Assembly (NCBI GenBank): GCA_031379665.1
Contig: JANNFI010000059.1
Coordinates: 1-11,630 of the forward strand
Direction: 5' to 3'
Length of the DNA: 11,630 nucleotides
Source of the DNA: SZUA-254 sp031379665
GTDB lineage: Bacteria > Bacteroidota > Ignavibacteria > UBA10030 > SZUA-254
This document shows positions 1 to 6,760 of the stretch, one piece after another (within the stretch, counting starts at the first letter, position 1; each line of letters starts with the position of its first letter). Both the position numbers and the translations under genes were made by a program. The notes under the pieces were generated by a model. The model saw nothing but the letters and a program-made list of their open reading frames with translations, searched no databases and was not told the DNA's origin.

Positions 1-371
1 GTCTTCCCGAGGTCGAGGTTTGTAATTGTCCTGCCGCCGGGGGGGACGGTGAAGGGGTCGGTCTTCATTACGGTCGCCTGGAAGAAATTCTCGCCCGTCG
101 CCAGGATGATGTTCAGAACGATGTCCATTTGGACGTCCTGGGCGAGGGTCTCGGGGTTCGCGATGTTGACGGTAAACAGGAGTCCGCGGGACTCGAAATT
201 ATCGATGTCGAAATCAGCGATGGTGAGCTGTTCGACGCGGACCTGCGTGACGGTCAGAGTGAGCGGGCAGGAGCCCTGCGCCGCGGCAGGTGTCGTGCCT
301 GCAAGCATCCACACCGTCGCCGCGACGGCGAGGAGCGCCCGAAGATTCAGCCGTATGTGAGGAGTTGCCAT
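1..371 (-). CDS. Secreted protein of unknown family, 5' part only (C-terminus outside window)
   Basis: The reading frame is open from an ATG at 371-369 to the window edge, giving 123 residues with no stop; the C-terminus is missing. Residues 1-32 look like a Sec signal peptide: basic residues near the start (HIR, R11), a hydrophobic core (ALLAVAATVWMLAG) and a small-residue end (TPAAAQ). Cys35 is not in a lipobox, so a lipoprotein is unlikely. The mature part alternates hydrophobic and polar residues (FTVNIANPE, VQMDIVLNIIL, then PFTVPPGGRTITNLDLGK), which suggests a beta-sandwich domain; this is inference. A GAGG lies 5-6 nt before the ATG and supports the start. The gene has its own promoter-like sequence and is separated from rseP by a probable terminator, so it is likely its own unit. 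I do not recognise the family and assign no function. Confidence 0.75.
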   Translation of the reverse strand, partial: MATPHIRLNLRALLAVAATVWMLAGTTPAAAQGSCPLTLTVTQVRVEQLTIADFDIDNFESRGLLFTVNIANPETLAQDVQMDIVLNIILATGENFFQATVMKTDPFTVPPGGRTITNLDLGK

Positions 372-398
372 ACCCGCCTCGAATGAAAAATTCGAAAA

Positions 399-427
399 AG
401 TATACTTAAAATCCCGCGCGAACGCAA
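399..427 (-). promoter_or_regulatory. Probable promoter of the left-edge secreted-protein gene
   Basis: On the minus strand TATACT (399-404) matches the -10 consensus at 5 of 6 positions. It sits 17 nt downstream of TTGCGT (422-427), a weak -35 with TTG conserved. The run TACTTTTT overlapping the -10 is also one base away from the Bacteroidota element TAnnTTTG. The predicted transcript would start near 392 and have a leader of about 20 nt. The call is by eye only. Confidence 0.45.
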
Positions 428-471
428 GATTCCTGCAGCTCCATCAATATAATAGAAGGGATCGGATAAAT

Positions 472-491
472 CGCGTGAGGCGAATCACGCG
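472..491 (-). terminator. Hairpin, probable terminator after rseP
   Basis: Read on the minus strand, CGCGTGA and TCACGCG form a 7-bp perfect stem around a 6-nt loop (TTCGCC), followed by ATTTATCC. It begins 15 nt after the rseP stop codon and lies before the promoter of the next minus-strand gene, which is where a terminator is expected. The T tract is weak, so termination may be partial or Rho-assisted. Confidence 0.5.
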
Positions 492-506
492 GTGTGATCA
501 GAAACG

Positions 507-1826
507 TCAGAAACGGGAGATGTCATTATAGATGACAAACGCCATAAACGCCAGGAGGAGGATGAAACCGACCTGCTGGACGGCGATTTTGACCCTGTGG
601 GGGATCTCGCGGCGGATGACTTTTTCGATGACGAGCATAACGAGGTGACCGCCGTCAAGGGCGGGGATGGGCAAAATATTCAGAATGGCCAGACTCATGC
701 TCAATTGGGCCATGAACCAGAGGAACGCCAGCAGGCCGTATTCAGCGCTCTGGGTCGCAAGCTGCGCGATGGCGATCGGGCCGCCGAACGACTGCTTGAC
801 GGAGGCCTCGCCGACCACGATTTTCTCCATCGTGAGCACGAAGAGGCGGACCGTTTCGCCGGCCTCACGAACGCCCTCCCCGACCGCTTCGACGGGCCCG
901 AAATCGATGTGGCGCACCGGGCCACGGTAGATGCCCGTCAGGCCGACGCCGATCTTTCCGCTGTCGTTGACCACCACGGTACCGCTCATCACCCGGTCGT
1001 TGCGCTTCCACCGGAGTTCGAGCGGTTTCCCCGGGTTCGCCCGGAACATATCGAAAATCTGCTGGCGGCTTTCGATCGGCACCGAGGCTATCGCCAGGAG
1101 CGTGTCGCCGCTCTTCAGTCCGAGCGATTTGGCCGGCATCCCTGTCTGCACAGTCTGGATGATCGAGACCGAATGTCCGATGTAAAATCCGAGGCTCTCC
1201 ATCGAGAATTCCGTCGACTCCGGGCGCTTCACGTTGAAGGTCGCCTGAAGAGCGCCCTTCCGGTCGACGACGAGCGAAAGGTCCCGGCCCATGTTCTCGA
1301 TATAGATCTGCTGCTGGACCTCTTCCCAGGTCGAAACGGGCGCGCCGTTGACGCTGACGAACCGGTCGCCGTTACGCAGTCCGGCATCCCAGGCCGGGCT
1401 CCCTTCGTGCACGTACCCGATCTCGGTCGTTTCCATCGAGTCCTTCCCCCGAATCGCGTGGATTGTCGAGAAGATGGTCACGGCCAGGAGGACGTTCATG
1501 ATCACCCCCGCGCATATCACCAGAATGCGGGCCCACATCGGCCTCGCGCGGAACTCCCACGGCTGCGGTGGAGTGTTGGCGAAGTCGGTGTCCATGCTCT
1601 CGTCCACCATTCCGGCGATCTTGACGTAGCCGCCCAGCGGGACCCACGAGATGCAGTAATCGGTGTCGCCGACTTTCTTGCCGAACGCCCTTGGGGGGAA
1701 CCCGATCGAGAACCGGTCGACGCGCATCCCGGTGAATTTCGCGGCAAGGAAATGGCCGAGCTCGTGCACGAAGATTAAAATGCCGAGGGTGATGGCGGTG
1801 TAGAAAATCATGTTGAGGGCGCCCAT
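507..1826 (-). CDS. rseP: RseP-type site-2 protease (membrane zinc metalloprotease, M50)
   Basis: This is an intramembrane zinc protease of 439 residues that in relatives cuts membrane-bound anti-sigma factors and remnant signal peptides in the inner membrane. The catalytic HELGH (His21, Glu22, His25) lies at the end of the first membrane helix. A second membrane segment spans about 101-122. Two tandem PDZ domains follow, about 124-200 (EGSPAWDAGL) and 215-285 (GMPAKSLGL). The third zinc ligand lies in NILPIPALDGGH (Asp391), and a final helix spans about 410-435. Length and layout match E. coli RseP. I chose the ATG at 1826 because AAGGA, overlapping the dxr stop codon, precedes it at suitable spacing. 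The frame extends 20 codons further upstream, but that would run into dxr and places a polar stretch before the membrane helix. The 13-nt gap to dxr indicates co-transcription. Its substrate here cannot be read from the window. Confidence 0.93.
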   Translation of the reverse strand: MGALNMIFYTAITLGILIFVHELGHFLAAKFTGMRVDRFSIGFPPRAFGKKVGDTDYCISWVPLGGYVKIAGMVDESMDTDFANTPPQPWEFRARPMWARILVICAGVIMNVLLAVTIFSTIHAIRGKDSMETTEIGYVHEGSPAWDAGLRNGDRFVSVNGAPVSTWEEVQQQIYIENMGRDLSLVVDRKGALQATFNVKRPESTEFSMESLGFYIGHSVSIIQTVQTGMPAKSLGLKSGDTLLAIASVPIESRQQIFDMFRANPGKPLELRWKRNDRVMSGTVVVNDSGKIGVGLTGIYRGPVRHIDFGPVEAVGEGVREAGETVRLFVLTMEKIVVGEASVKQSFGGPIAIAQLATQSAEYGLLAFLWFMAQLSMSLAILNILPIPALDGGHLVMLVIEKVIRREIPHRVKIAVQQVGFILLLAFMAFVIYNDISRF

Positions 1827-1839
1827 GCGCGTAGTTTCC

Positions 1840-2982
1840 TTAGTTGTATTTTGTGAGATACGTTCTCGTGGCGGCGTCGGTTTCAAAAATGTCGCCGAGG
1901 GACGGCACCGGTCTTGCCGGGAACCGGTCGAGCGCTTCTTCGATGAGCGTGGGAATCCTGTCGAATGTGAGCCGGCCGCGCAGGAAGAGGTCGACGCCGA
2001 CCTCGTTCGCGGCGTTCAGGACCACGGGCGCGCTGCCGCCCGCGCGGAGCGCTCTATAGGCCAGGTCGAGGCATTTGAACTTTTTCGTGTCCGGCTTGCG
2101 GAAGGTCATATCGGCGAGGTTCGAAAAATCGAGCCGCTTCCAGCTGGCGGTGGTCCGCTCGGGGTGCGTGAGGGCGTACTGGATCGGCAGTTTCATATCC
2201 GGGACCCCCAACTGCGCCTTCACCGAACCGTCGATGAATTCCACCATCGAGTGGATCACCGACTGCGGATGGATCAGCACCTCGATCCTGTCGGCGTCCA
2301 GGCCGAACAGCCAGCGGGCCTCGATCACCTCGAGCCCCTTGTTCATCAGGGTGGCCGAGTCGATGGTGATCTTTCTTCCCATCTTCCAGGTAGGGTGGCG
2401 CAACGCCGCGTCAACGGTGACCTGCGAAAATTCAGCCGCGTCGAGGTCCAGGAACGGCCCGCCGGATGCGGTGAGGATCAGCTTCCGAACCGACGCCGGA
2501 TCCTCTCCGGCGAGGCACTGGAGGATCGCGCTGTGTTCGCTGTCGATCGGCACGAGTTTCGCGCCGTGTTTCCGGGCGAGTTCCGTCATCAACTCTCCTG
2601 CCACGACGAGCGTCTCCTTGTTCGCGAGGGCCACGGTCTTGCCGAGCCGGAGTGCCTCGATCGTCGGCGCGAGCCCCGCGAAACCGACCATCGAGCCGAT
2701 GACGATGTCGACGTCGGGACGGCGCACCAGCTCGAGCAGGCCGTCGGCGCCGTGGTAGACCTTTACGGCACCGTTCATCCTGGATTGGAAGAGCGCGGCG
2801 GCGGCAGGGTCGAGGATCGCGACGGCCGCCGGTTTGTGCTTGCGCACCTGATCGCAGAGGACGTCGACGTTGCTGTTGGCGGTGAGGCAGACCGGCTTGA
2901 AACGGTCGGGGAAGCCCTCGATGACCTCGAGGCTGCTGACCCCGATGGAGCCGGTCGAACCGAGTATGCAGATGTTCTTCAT
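1840..2982 (-). CDS. dxr: 1-deoxy-D-xylulose 5-phosphate reductoisomerase
   Basis: This cytoplasmic enzyme (also called IspC) converts DXP to 2-C-methyl-D-erythritol 4-phosphate with NADPH and a divalent metal, the committed step of the MEP isoprenoid pathway. The protein has 380 residues, near the usual length. The NADPH-binding GSTGSIG is at residues 8-14 and NKE at 121-123. The metal-binding DSEH is at 147-150 and NKGLE at 214-218, so Asp147, Glu149 and Glu218 are the expected ligands. The substrate-loop HPTWKMG has its Trp at 199, and the C-terminal NAANE is present. The ATG at 2982 has AAGG 4 nt upstream. It leads a two-gene unit with rseP, an order seen in many bacteria. Its leader contains a hairpin and a likely promoter (see those entries). 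All key residues are intact, so it should be active. Confidence 0.96.
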   Translation of the reverse strand: MKNICILGSTGSIGVSSLEVIEGFPDRFKPVCLTANSNVDVLCDQVRKHKPAAVAILDPAAAALFQSRMNGAVKVYHGADGLLELVRRPDVDIVIGSMVGFAGLAPTIEALRLGKTVALANKETLVVAGELMTELARKHGAKLVPIDSEHSAILQCLAGEDPASVRKLILTASGGPFLDLDAAEFSQVTVDAALRHPTWKMGRKITIDSATLMNKGLEVIEARWLFGLDADRIEVLIHPQSVIHSMVEFIDGSVKAQLGVPDMKLPIQYALTHPERTTASWKRLDFSNLADMTFRKPDTKKFKCLDLAYRALRAGGSAPVVLNAANEVGVDLFLRGRLTFDRIPTLIEEALDRFPARPVPSLGDIFETDAATRTYLTKYN

Positions 2983-2999
2983 TGGGCCTTAAAACGAGT

Positions 3000-3021
3000 A
3001 TGCCCCTGATTCATGGGGCAT
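3000..3021 (-). other. Inverted repeat in the dnaB-dxr gap (5' leader hairpin or weak terminator)
   Basis: ATGCCCC and GGGGCAT form a 7-bp perfect stem around an 8-nt loop. On the minus strand it is followed after CTCG or so by TTTT, so it could weakly terminate dnaB transcripts. If the promoter at 3031-3061 is used, the hairpin sits within the first 25 or so nucleotides of the dxr-rseP message and could instead stabilise it or tune translation. Confidence 0.45.
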
Positions 3022-3030
3022 GTTCGTGGT

Positions 3031-3061
3031 CAAATTTACCGAATTCGTCCATCGGATACAA
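3031..3061 (-). promoter_or_regulatory. Probable Bacteroidota-type promoter for dxr-rseP
   Basis: TAAATTTG at 3031-3038 (minus) is an exact match to the Bacteroidota -7 element TAnnTTTG. A TTG (3059-3061, preceded by C) lies 20 nt upstream, within the spacing reported for the -33 TTTG element. The transcript would begin near 3024, about 42 nt before the dxr ATG. This would give dxr-rseP a transcription start separate from the long upstream operon. Confidence 0.5.
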
Positions 3062-3094
3062 GCGTGGTGCGGGCGGAAACCGGGCCGGCGGGCG

Positions 3095-4555
3095 TCAGAA
3101 CGGCATGTCCTCCCCGACGTTTACGGGAGGGGGAAGCATCGTTTCCATGCTCGATGAGGCGAGCCGCTCGAATCCGGCGTATTCCTTCCGGAACATGAGG
3201 CGCACGGTATCGATGGGGCCATTTCTCTGCTTGCCGATGATGATTTCGGCGACGCCCTCCGACGAGATGGAGCCGAGCTCGTCGTCCTTGATCTCGGGGA
3301 TGCCGTACGACTCCGGCCGGTGCACGAACATCACGACGTCTGCGTCCTGCTCGAGGCTACCAGATTCGCGCAGGTCGGAGAGCACCGGGCGCCGGTCGAT
3401 GCGCGCCTCGACGGCTCGGTTGAGCTGCGAGAGGGCGATCACAGGGATGTTCAATTCCTTGGCGAGGGCCTTCAGCGACCGGGAGATCATCGAGATTTCG
3501 CGCTCGCGCGACTCGGCGTTCTTCGGCCCCTGGATCAATTGTAAATAATCGGCGATCACGAGCCCGATGCCGTGTTCAGCCTTGAGGCGGCGCGTCTTGG
3601 CGCGCAGTTCCAGGATGCTCAGGGCCGGGGTGTCGTCGATGAAGATCTTGGCCTCGGCGAGCCGCCCTACGTTGCGGCTGAGGTTCTTCCACTTGTCCTC
3701 GTGCAGCCGGCCGGTCCGCAGTTCGTGGGCGTTCACTTTCGCTTCGGCGGCGAGCAAACGGATGATCAGCTGCTGTTCGGCCATCTCGAGGCTGAAGATC
3801 GCGACGGCCGTCTTCTTGTCCTTGTGCAGCGCGGCGTTCCGGGCGAGCGACAGCGCGAACGCCGTCTTCCCCTGGCTGGGCCGGCCGGCAATGATGATCA
3901 GGTCGGACTTCTGCCAGCCGCCAGTCTTCTCGTCGAGGCTGGGAAACCCGCTTGGCACCCCGGTGATTCCGCCATGCTTGCCGTGGAGCGATTGGAGTAT
4001 CTCCATCGTCTCGGCGAGCGCGGCATTCAGGGGGGTGAACGACTTCTTGAGGCGCTGTTCCGAAATCGAAAAGATCTTCGCCTCGGCCTCGTCGAGGAGG
4101 TCGAGGGCGTCCTCGGTCTCGTTGTAGGCGCGCGAGGCCACCTCGGTCGCGGATGCGATGAGGTTTCGCATCAGCGATTTCTCGAGGATGATCCTCGCGT
4201 GGTACTCCACGTTCGCCGCGGTCGAGACGTTCATCGTCAGTTCGGTGAGGTAGACCGGGTCGTTCGTGGTGTCGAGGCTGCCCATCTTGCGCATCTCCTC
4301 GGTCACGGTGACGGCGTCCACGGGCTCAGACCGCTCGAACAGTCCGTTCATCGCCCGGAAGATCTTCCGGTGCATCGGGCTGTAGAACGAATCGTCGTTG
4401 AGCACCTCGAGAGCCTTCGGCACCGCCTCGCGGTCGATCAGCATCGCGCCAAGGACGGCCTTTTCCACGTCCACGGCTTGGGGCGGAATGCGCCCCTCGG
4501 ACGATTGGATCATCGCCGACGCCGGCTGTTCCGGCCCGCGTTTCCTATAGGCCAC
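3095..4555 (-). CDS. dnaB: Replicative DNA helicase DnaB
   Basis: This is the hexameric 5'-3' helicase at the replication fork, 486 residues and without an intein. The N-terminal primase-interacting domain (about 20-125) opens with RIPPQAVDVEKAVLGAML. After a linker, the RecA-like ATPase domain (about 180-460) carries Walker A GRPSQGKT (224-231), FSLEM (254-258), Walker B with Asp336 (VIADYLQL), SQLNR (376-380) and DLRESGSLEQDAD (394-406). The start is a GTG at 4555; GAGG lies 6 nt upstream. An internal ATG at 4513 lacks a ribosome binding site. The GTG overlaps the end of udg by 11 nt, so translation is probably coupled. The C-terminus is odd: a proline-rich tail ends in GEDMPF, close to the acidic SSB tip DDDIPF (see findings). 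Confidence 0.96.
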   Translation of the reverse strand: MAYRKRGPEQPASAMIQSSEGRIPPQAVDVEKAVLGAMLIDREAVPKALEVLNDDSFYSPMHRKIFRAMNGLFERSEPVDAVTVTEEMRKMGSLDTTNDPVYLTELTMNVSTAANVEYHARIILEKSLMRNLIASATEVASRAYNETEDALDLLDEAEAKIFSISEQRLKKSFTPLNAALAETMEILQSLHGKHGGITGVPSGFPSLDEKTGGWQKSDLIIIAGRPSQGKTAFALSLARNAALHKDKKTAVAIFSLEMAEQQLIIRLLAAEAKVNAHELRTGRLHEDKWKNLSRNVGRLAEAKIFIDDTPALSILELRAKTRRLKAEHGIGLVIADYLQLIQGPKNAESREREISMISRSLKALAKELNIPVIALSQLNRAVEARIDRRPVLSDLRESGSLEQDADVVMFVHRPESYGIPEIKDDELGSISSEGVAEIIIGKQRNGPIDTVRLMFRKEYAGFERLASSSMETMLPPPVNVGEDMPF

Positions 4556-5393
4556 GGGTCGCCTCGTATGCGGTCATGAACATCTTCATATCCTCCCACG
4601 TTGGTTTTTTCCACTCGGGGTTCCTGAGGAGAGCCGCCGGGTGGTAGGTGACGATCAGTTTCGCCCCTTGAAAATCGTGCATCTTTCCCCTCATCGCCGA
4701 GAGTCCGTCGGTGGTCTGCAGTATCCACTGGGCCGCGGTCCGGCCCAGGCAGATGATGAACTTCGGCTTCACCAATTCGATTTGCTTCATCAGATAGGGC
4801 GTGCACTCTGCCTCTTCGGCCGGGAGCGGAGGCCTGTTGTTGGGCGGCCGGCACTTCACGATGTTGCAGATGTAGACCTGCTCCCGCTTCATCCCCATCG
4901 CCTCGATGATCTTGTTCAGCAATTGCCCTGCGCGTCCTACGAACGGCTCGCCCTGCGCGTCCTCGTCGGCGCCCGGCCCCTCGCCGATGAACATCACGTC
5001 GGCGTTCGGATCGCCGACGCCGAAGACGAACTTCGTCCTCGTCGACCCGAGCGCACACTTGAGGCAGTCACAGATCGCCGCGTTGAGCTCGGGGATGCTG
5101 GACGTCTTCACCCACGGTTCGTCGGGGTAGGCGAATGGGGATGGGGTCGCGATCTGCGGGGTTGCCGCGTCACCCCGGTTCACGGGGTCAGGCGGTTTCG
5201 CAACGGCTCGTGGTTGCGCAGTGTCCGGCGCTTTGGCAAGCACGGGAGCGGCCGATTTTTGTGCTACGTCTTTTTTCATTGGGATGGTTCCACCGGTCGT
5301 CCCGACGTCGCCGTAGAGATCCTGCTGCCGCGCCAGGAATCGCCGCGATCCGTCGAGAAGATCGAGAAGTTCTTTGTTATCCGGGGTGGACAC
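4545..5393 (-). CDS. Uracil-DNA glycosylase, family 4 (4Fe-4S), with long N-terminal extension
   Basis: It removes uracil from DNA to start base excision repair. The catalytic domain spans about 95-282. Its water-activating and binding loop contains GEGPGADED and PFVGRAG (138-156), and the DNA-intercalating motif HPAAL is at 251-255. Four cysteines fit the family-4 iron-sulfur pattern: C110-x2-C113, C181 (KCRPPNNRPP) and C197 (ECTPYL). The first 95 residues are outside the catalytic fold: a short helix (LLDLLDGSRRFLARQQDLYGD, split here by eye into residues 9-29) and then a Pro/Ala/Lys-rich linker, probably disordered. The GTG at 5393 is the only usable start before an in-frame stop; no Shine-Dalgarno is visible. 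An internal ATG at 5279 would lose the helix that I recall as typical of FCB homologues. The gene lies 56 nt after coaBC and overlaps dnaB by 11 nt. Confidence 0.92.
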   Translation of the reverse strand: MSTPDNKELLDLLDGSRRFLARQQDLYGDVGTTGGTIPMKKDVAQKSAAPVLAKAPDTAQPRAVAKPPDPVNRGDAATPQIATPSPFAYPDEPWVKTSSIPELNAAICDCLKCALGSTRTKFVFGVGDPNADVMFIGEGPGADEDAQGEPFVGRAGQLLNKIIEAMGMKREQVYICNIVKCRPPNNRPPLPAEEAECTPYLMKQIELVKPKFIICLGRTAAQWILQTTDGLSAMRGKMHDFQGAKLIVTYHPAALLRNPEWKKPTWEDMKMFMTAYEATRGL

Positions 5394-5428
5394 GGGGCGT
5401 AGGGGATAATAAGAAATATTTCAATAGA

Positions 5429-5441
5429 CCGCGAGCCGCGG
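5429..5441 (-). other. Small GC hairpin between coaBC and udg
   Basis: CCGCG and CGCGG form a 5-bp stem around a 3-nt loop, 8 nt after the coaBC stop, followed on the minus strand by an AT-rich stretch. It could pause or partly end transcription within the operon, or process the message. There is no proper T tract, and I see no convincing promoter in the 56-nt gap. Confidence 0.3.
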
Positions 5442-5449
5442 GGATCGAT

Positions 5450-6739
5450 TCAAGCTCGCCGGGGGGCCTTGCTGACCTCGCGGTCCTTGGAGACCTTGCG
5501 GGCCTTCGGGCCGCGGCCCTTCCCCAGGAGCGTGTGGAGCCGGTCGAGCAATTCGTTGGCGACCCCGAATTTAGGGAGCCTGCGGAGTTTTTCCGTCCTG
5601 CCGCCCTTCCATATGAAGGTGACGACGTTCGTGTCGCCGCCGAAAGCGGAGCCCTCCTTCGTCGGGTTGTTCAGGACAATGAGGTCGAGTTTCTTCTCCT
5701 TCAGCTTCACGCGGGCGTTTTTCGTCTCGTCGTGGGTTTCGAGCGCGAACCCCACGACCACCCGTTTCCGTTTGCCTCCGTCGGCGAGCGCGAGCAGGAT
5801 GTCCTTCGTCGGTTTCAGTTCGAGGCGCAGCAGGCCGTCCTTGCCGAGCGCCGATTTCTTGATTTTCTTCGGCGACACCGACGCCGGCGTAAAGTCGGCG
5901 ACCGCGGCCGCCATCACGATCGCGTCAGTGCCGTTCCCGAGGCGCACCACCGCACGGAGCATTTCGGAGGCGCTCTCCACCTCCACGCGCTTCACGCCGC
6001 GCGGCGTGGCGAGCCGCACCGGGCCGGAGACGAGCGTCACGACGGCGCCCCGCTTCGACGCGGCGGACGCGATGGCGAAACCCATCTTCCCCGAGGACCT
6101 GTTCCCGATGTAGCGGACAGGGTCGATCGGCTCCAGCGTTGGCCCCGCGGTGACGACGATCGTCGTGCCCGCGAGGTCGCGCCGCGATCCGGTGGCGATG
6201 GCCTCGGTCACGTCGGCGATCCGTTCGATTTCCGGGAGCCGTCCGGGGCCGGAGAGGCCGCTCGCGAGTTCGCCCTCGTCGGGGTCGAGTACGTCGTATC
6301 CCATCTCGCGGAGCGCGGCGACGTTCTGCCGCGTCGCGCGGTGCTCCCACATGTCAAAGTCCATCGCGGGACAGACGAGGATGTCTTTCCTGAAGGCGAG
6401 CGCAAGGGTGGTGACAGCGTCGTCGGCGATGCCGTGGGAGAGTTTCGCGAGCACGTTCGCGGTCGCCGGGGCAATCACCAGAATGTCGCCACTGCGGGCG
6501 AGGTCGATGTGCCAGGTCTTGCCGGTGTGACCGGAGTCCGGGGAGGGAAAGGTGCCAACGATGGCGTCGGACCCGCTGAGCGTCGAGAGCGTCAGTGGCG
6601 TCACGAACTGCGCGGCGGACTCACTCATCAGGACCTTCACCGACGCGCCGCGCTTCACGAACTCGCGTACGAGGTGCGGGATCTTGTATGCGGCGATGCC
6701 GCCCGTGACCCCGAGGACGATCTGTCTCCCCTTCAGCAT
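5450..6739 (-). CDS. coaBC: Bifunctional phosphopantothenoylcysteine decarboxylase / phosphopantothenate-cysteine ligase
   Basis: CoaBC joins cysteine to 4'-phosphopantothenate using CTP and decarboxylates the product to 4'-phosphopantetheine, the middle of coenzyme A synthesis. The 429-residue protein has the flavin-dependent CoaC half first (about 1-185): GVTGGIAAYK (10-19), active-site His77 (TWHIDL) and ANVLAKLSHGIADD (94-107). The CoaB half (about 190-410) shows TAGPT, IGNRSSGKMG (211-220), AAAVADF and a GFALET motif. Two CoaC positions differ from E. coli Dfp: the PAMN motif reads PAMD (Asp127), and the LACG catalytic loop reads LASG (Ser160 for Cys158). I recall both as usual in Bacteroidota, so this is probably lineage variation and not a defect. 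The C-terminal 25 residues are basic and probably disordered. It starts at an ATG 21 nt after rpoZ, without a clear Shine-Dalgarno. Confidence 0.94.
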   Translation of the reverse strand: MLKGRQIVLGVTGGIAAYKIPHLVREFVKRGASVKVLMSESAAQFVTPLTLSTLSGSDAIVGTFPSPDSGHTGKTWHIDLARSGDILVIAPATANVLAKLSHGIADDAVTTLALAFRKDILVCPAMDFDMWEHRATRQNVAALREMGYDVLDPDEGELASGLSGPGRLPEIERIADVTEAIATGSRRDLAGTTIVVTAGPTLEPIDPVRYIGNRSSGKMGFAIASAASKRGAVVTLVSGPVRLATPRGVKRVEVESASEMLRAVVRLGNGTDAIVMAAAVADFTPASVSPKKIKKSALGKDGLLRLELKPTKDILLALADGGKRKRVVVGFALETHDETKNARVKLKEKKLDLIVLNNPTKEGSAFGGDTNVVTFIWKGGRTEKLRRLPKFGVANELLDRLHTLLGKGRGPKARKVSKDREVSKAPRRA

Positions 6740-6760
6740 GTGGAGCGCGCGGTCAGCAGG

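Noticed and set aside
448..453. TATAAT on the plus strand
   Set aside because: There is no -35 at the right distance and no plus-strand gene downstream, only the antisense side of rseP.
597..1778. A 393-codon open frame on the plus strand
   Set aside because: It is antisense to rseP, whose zinc site, PDZ domains and membrane helices are intact; the product is low-complexity and His/Asp/Arg-rich.
1827..1886. Upstream start for rseP, 20 codons longer
   Set aside because: It overlaps dxr and puts a polar segment before the first membrane helix, while the ATG at 1826 has a good ribosome site.
1810..3009. A 399-codon open frame on the plus strand
   Set aside because: It is antisense to dxr, which has all catalytic motifs; no recognisable domain is found in the shadow frame.
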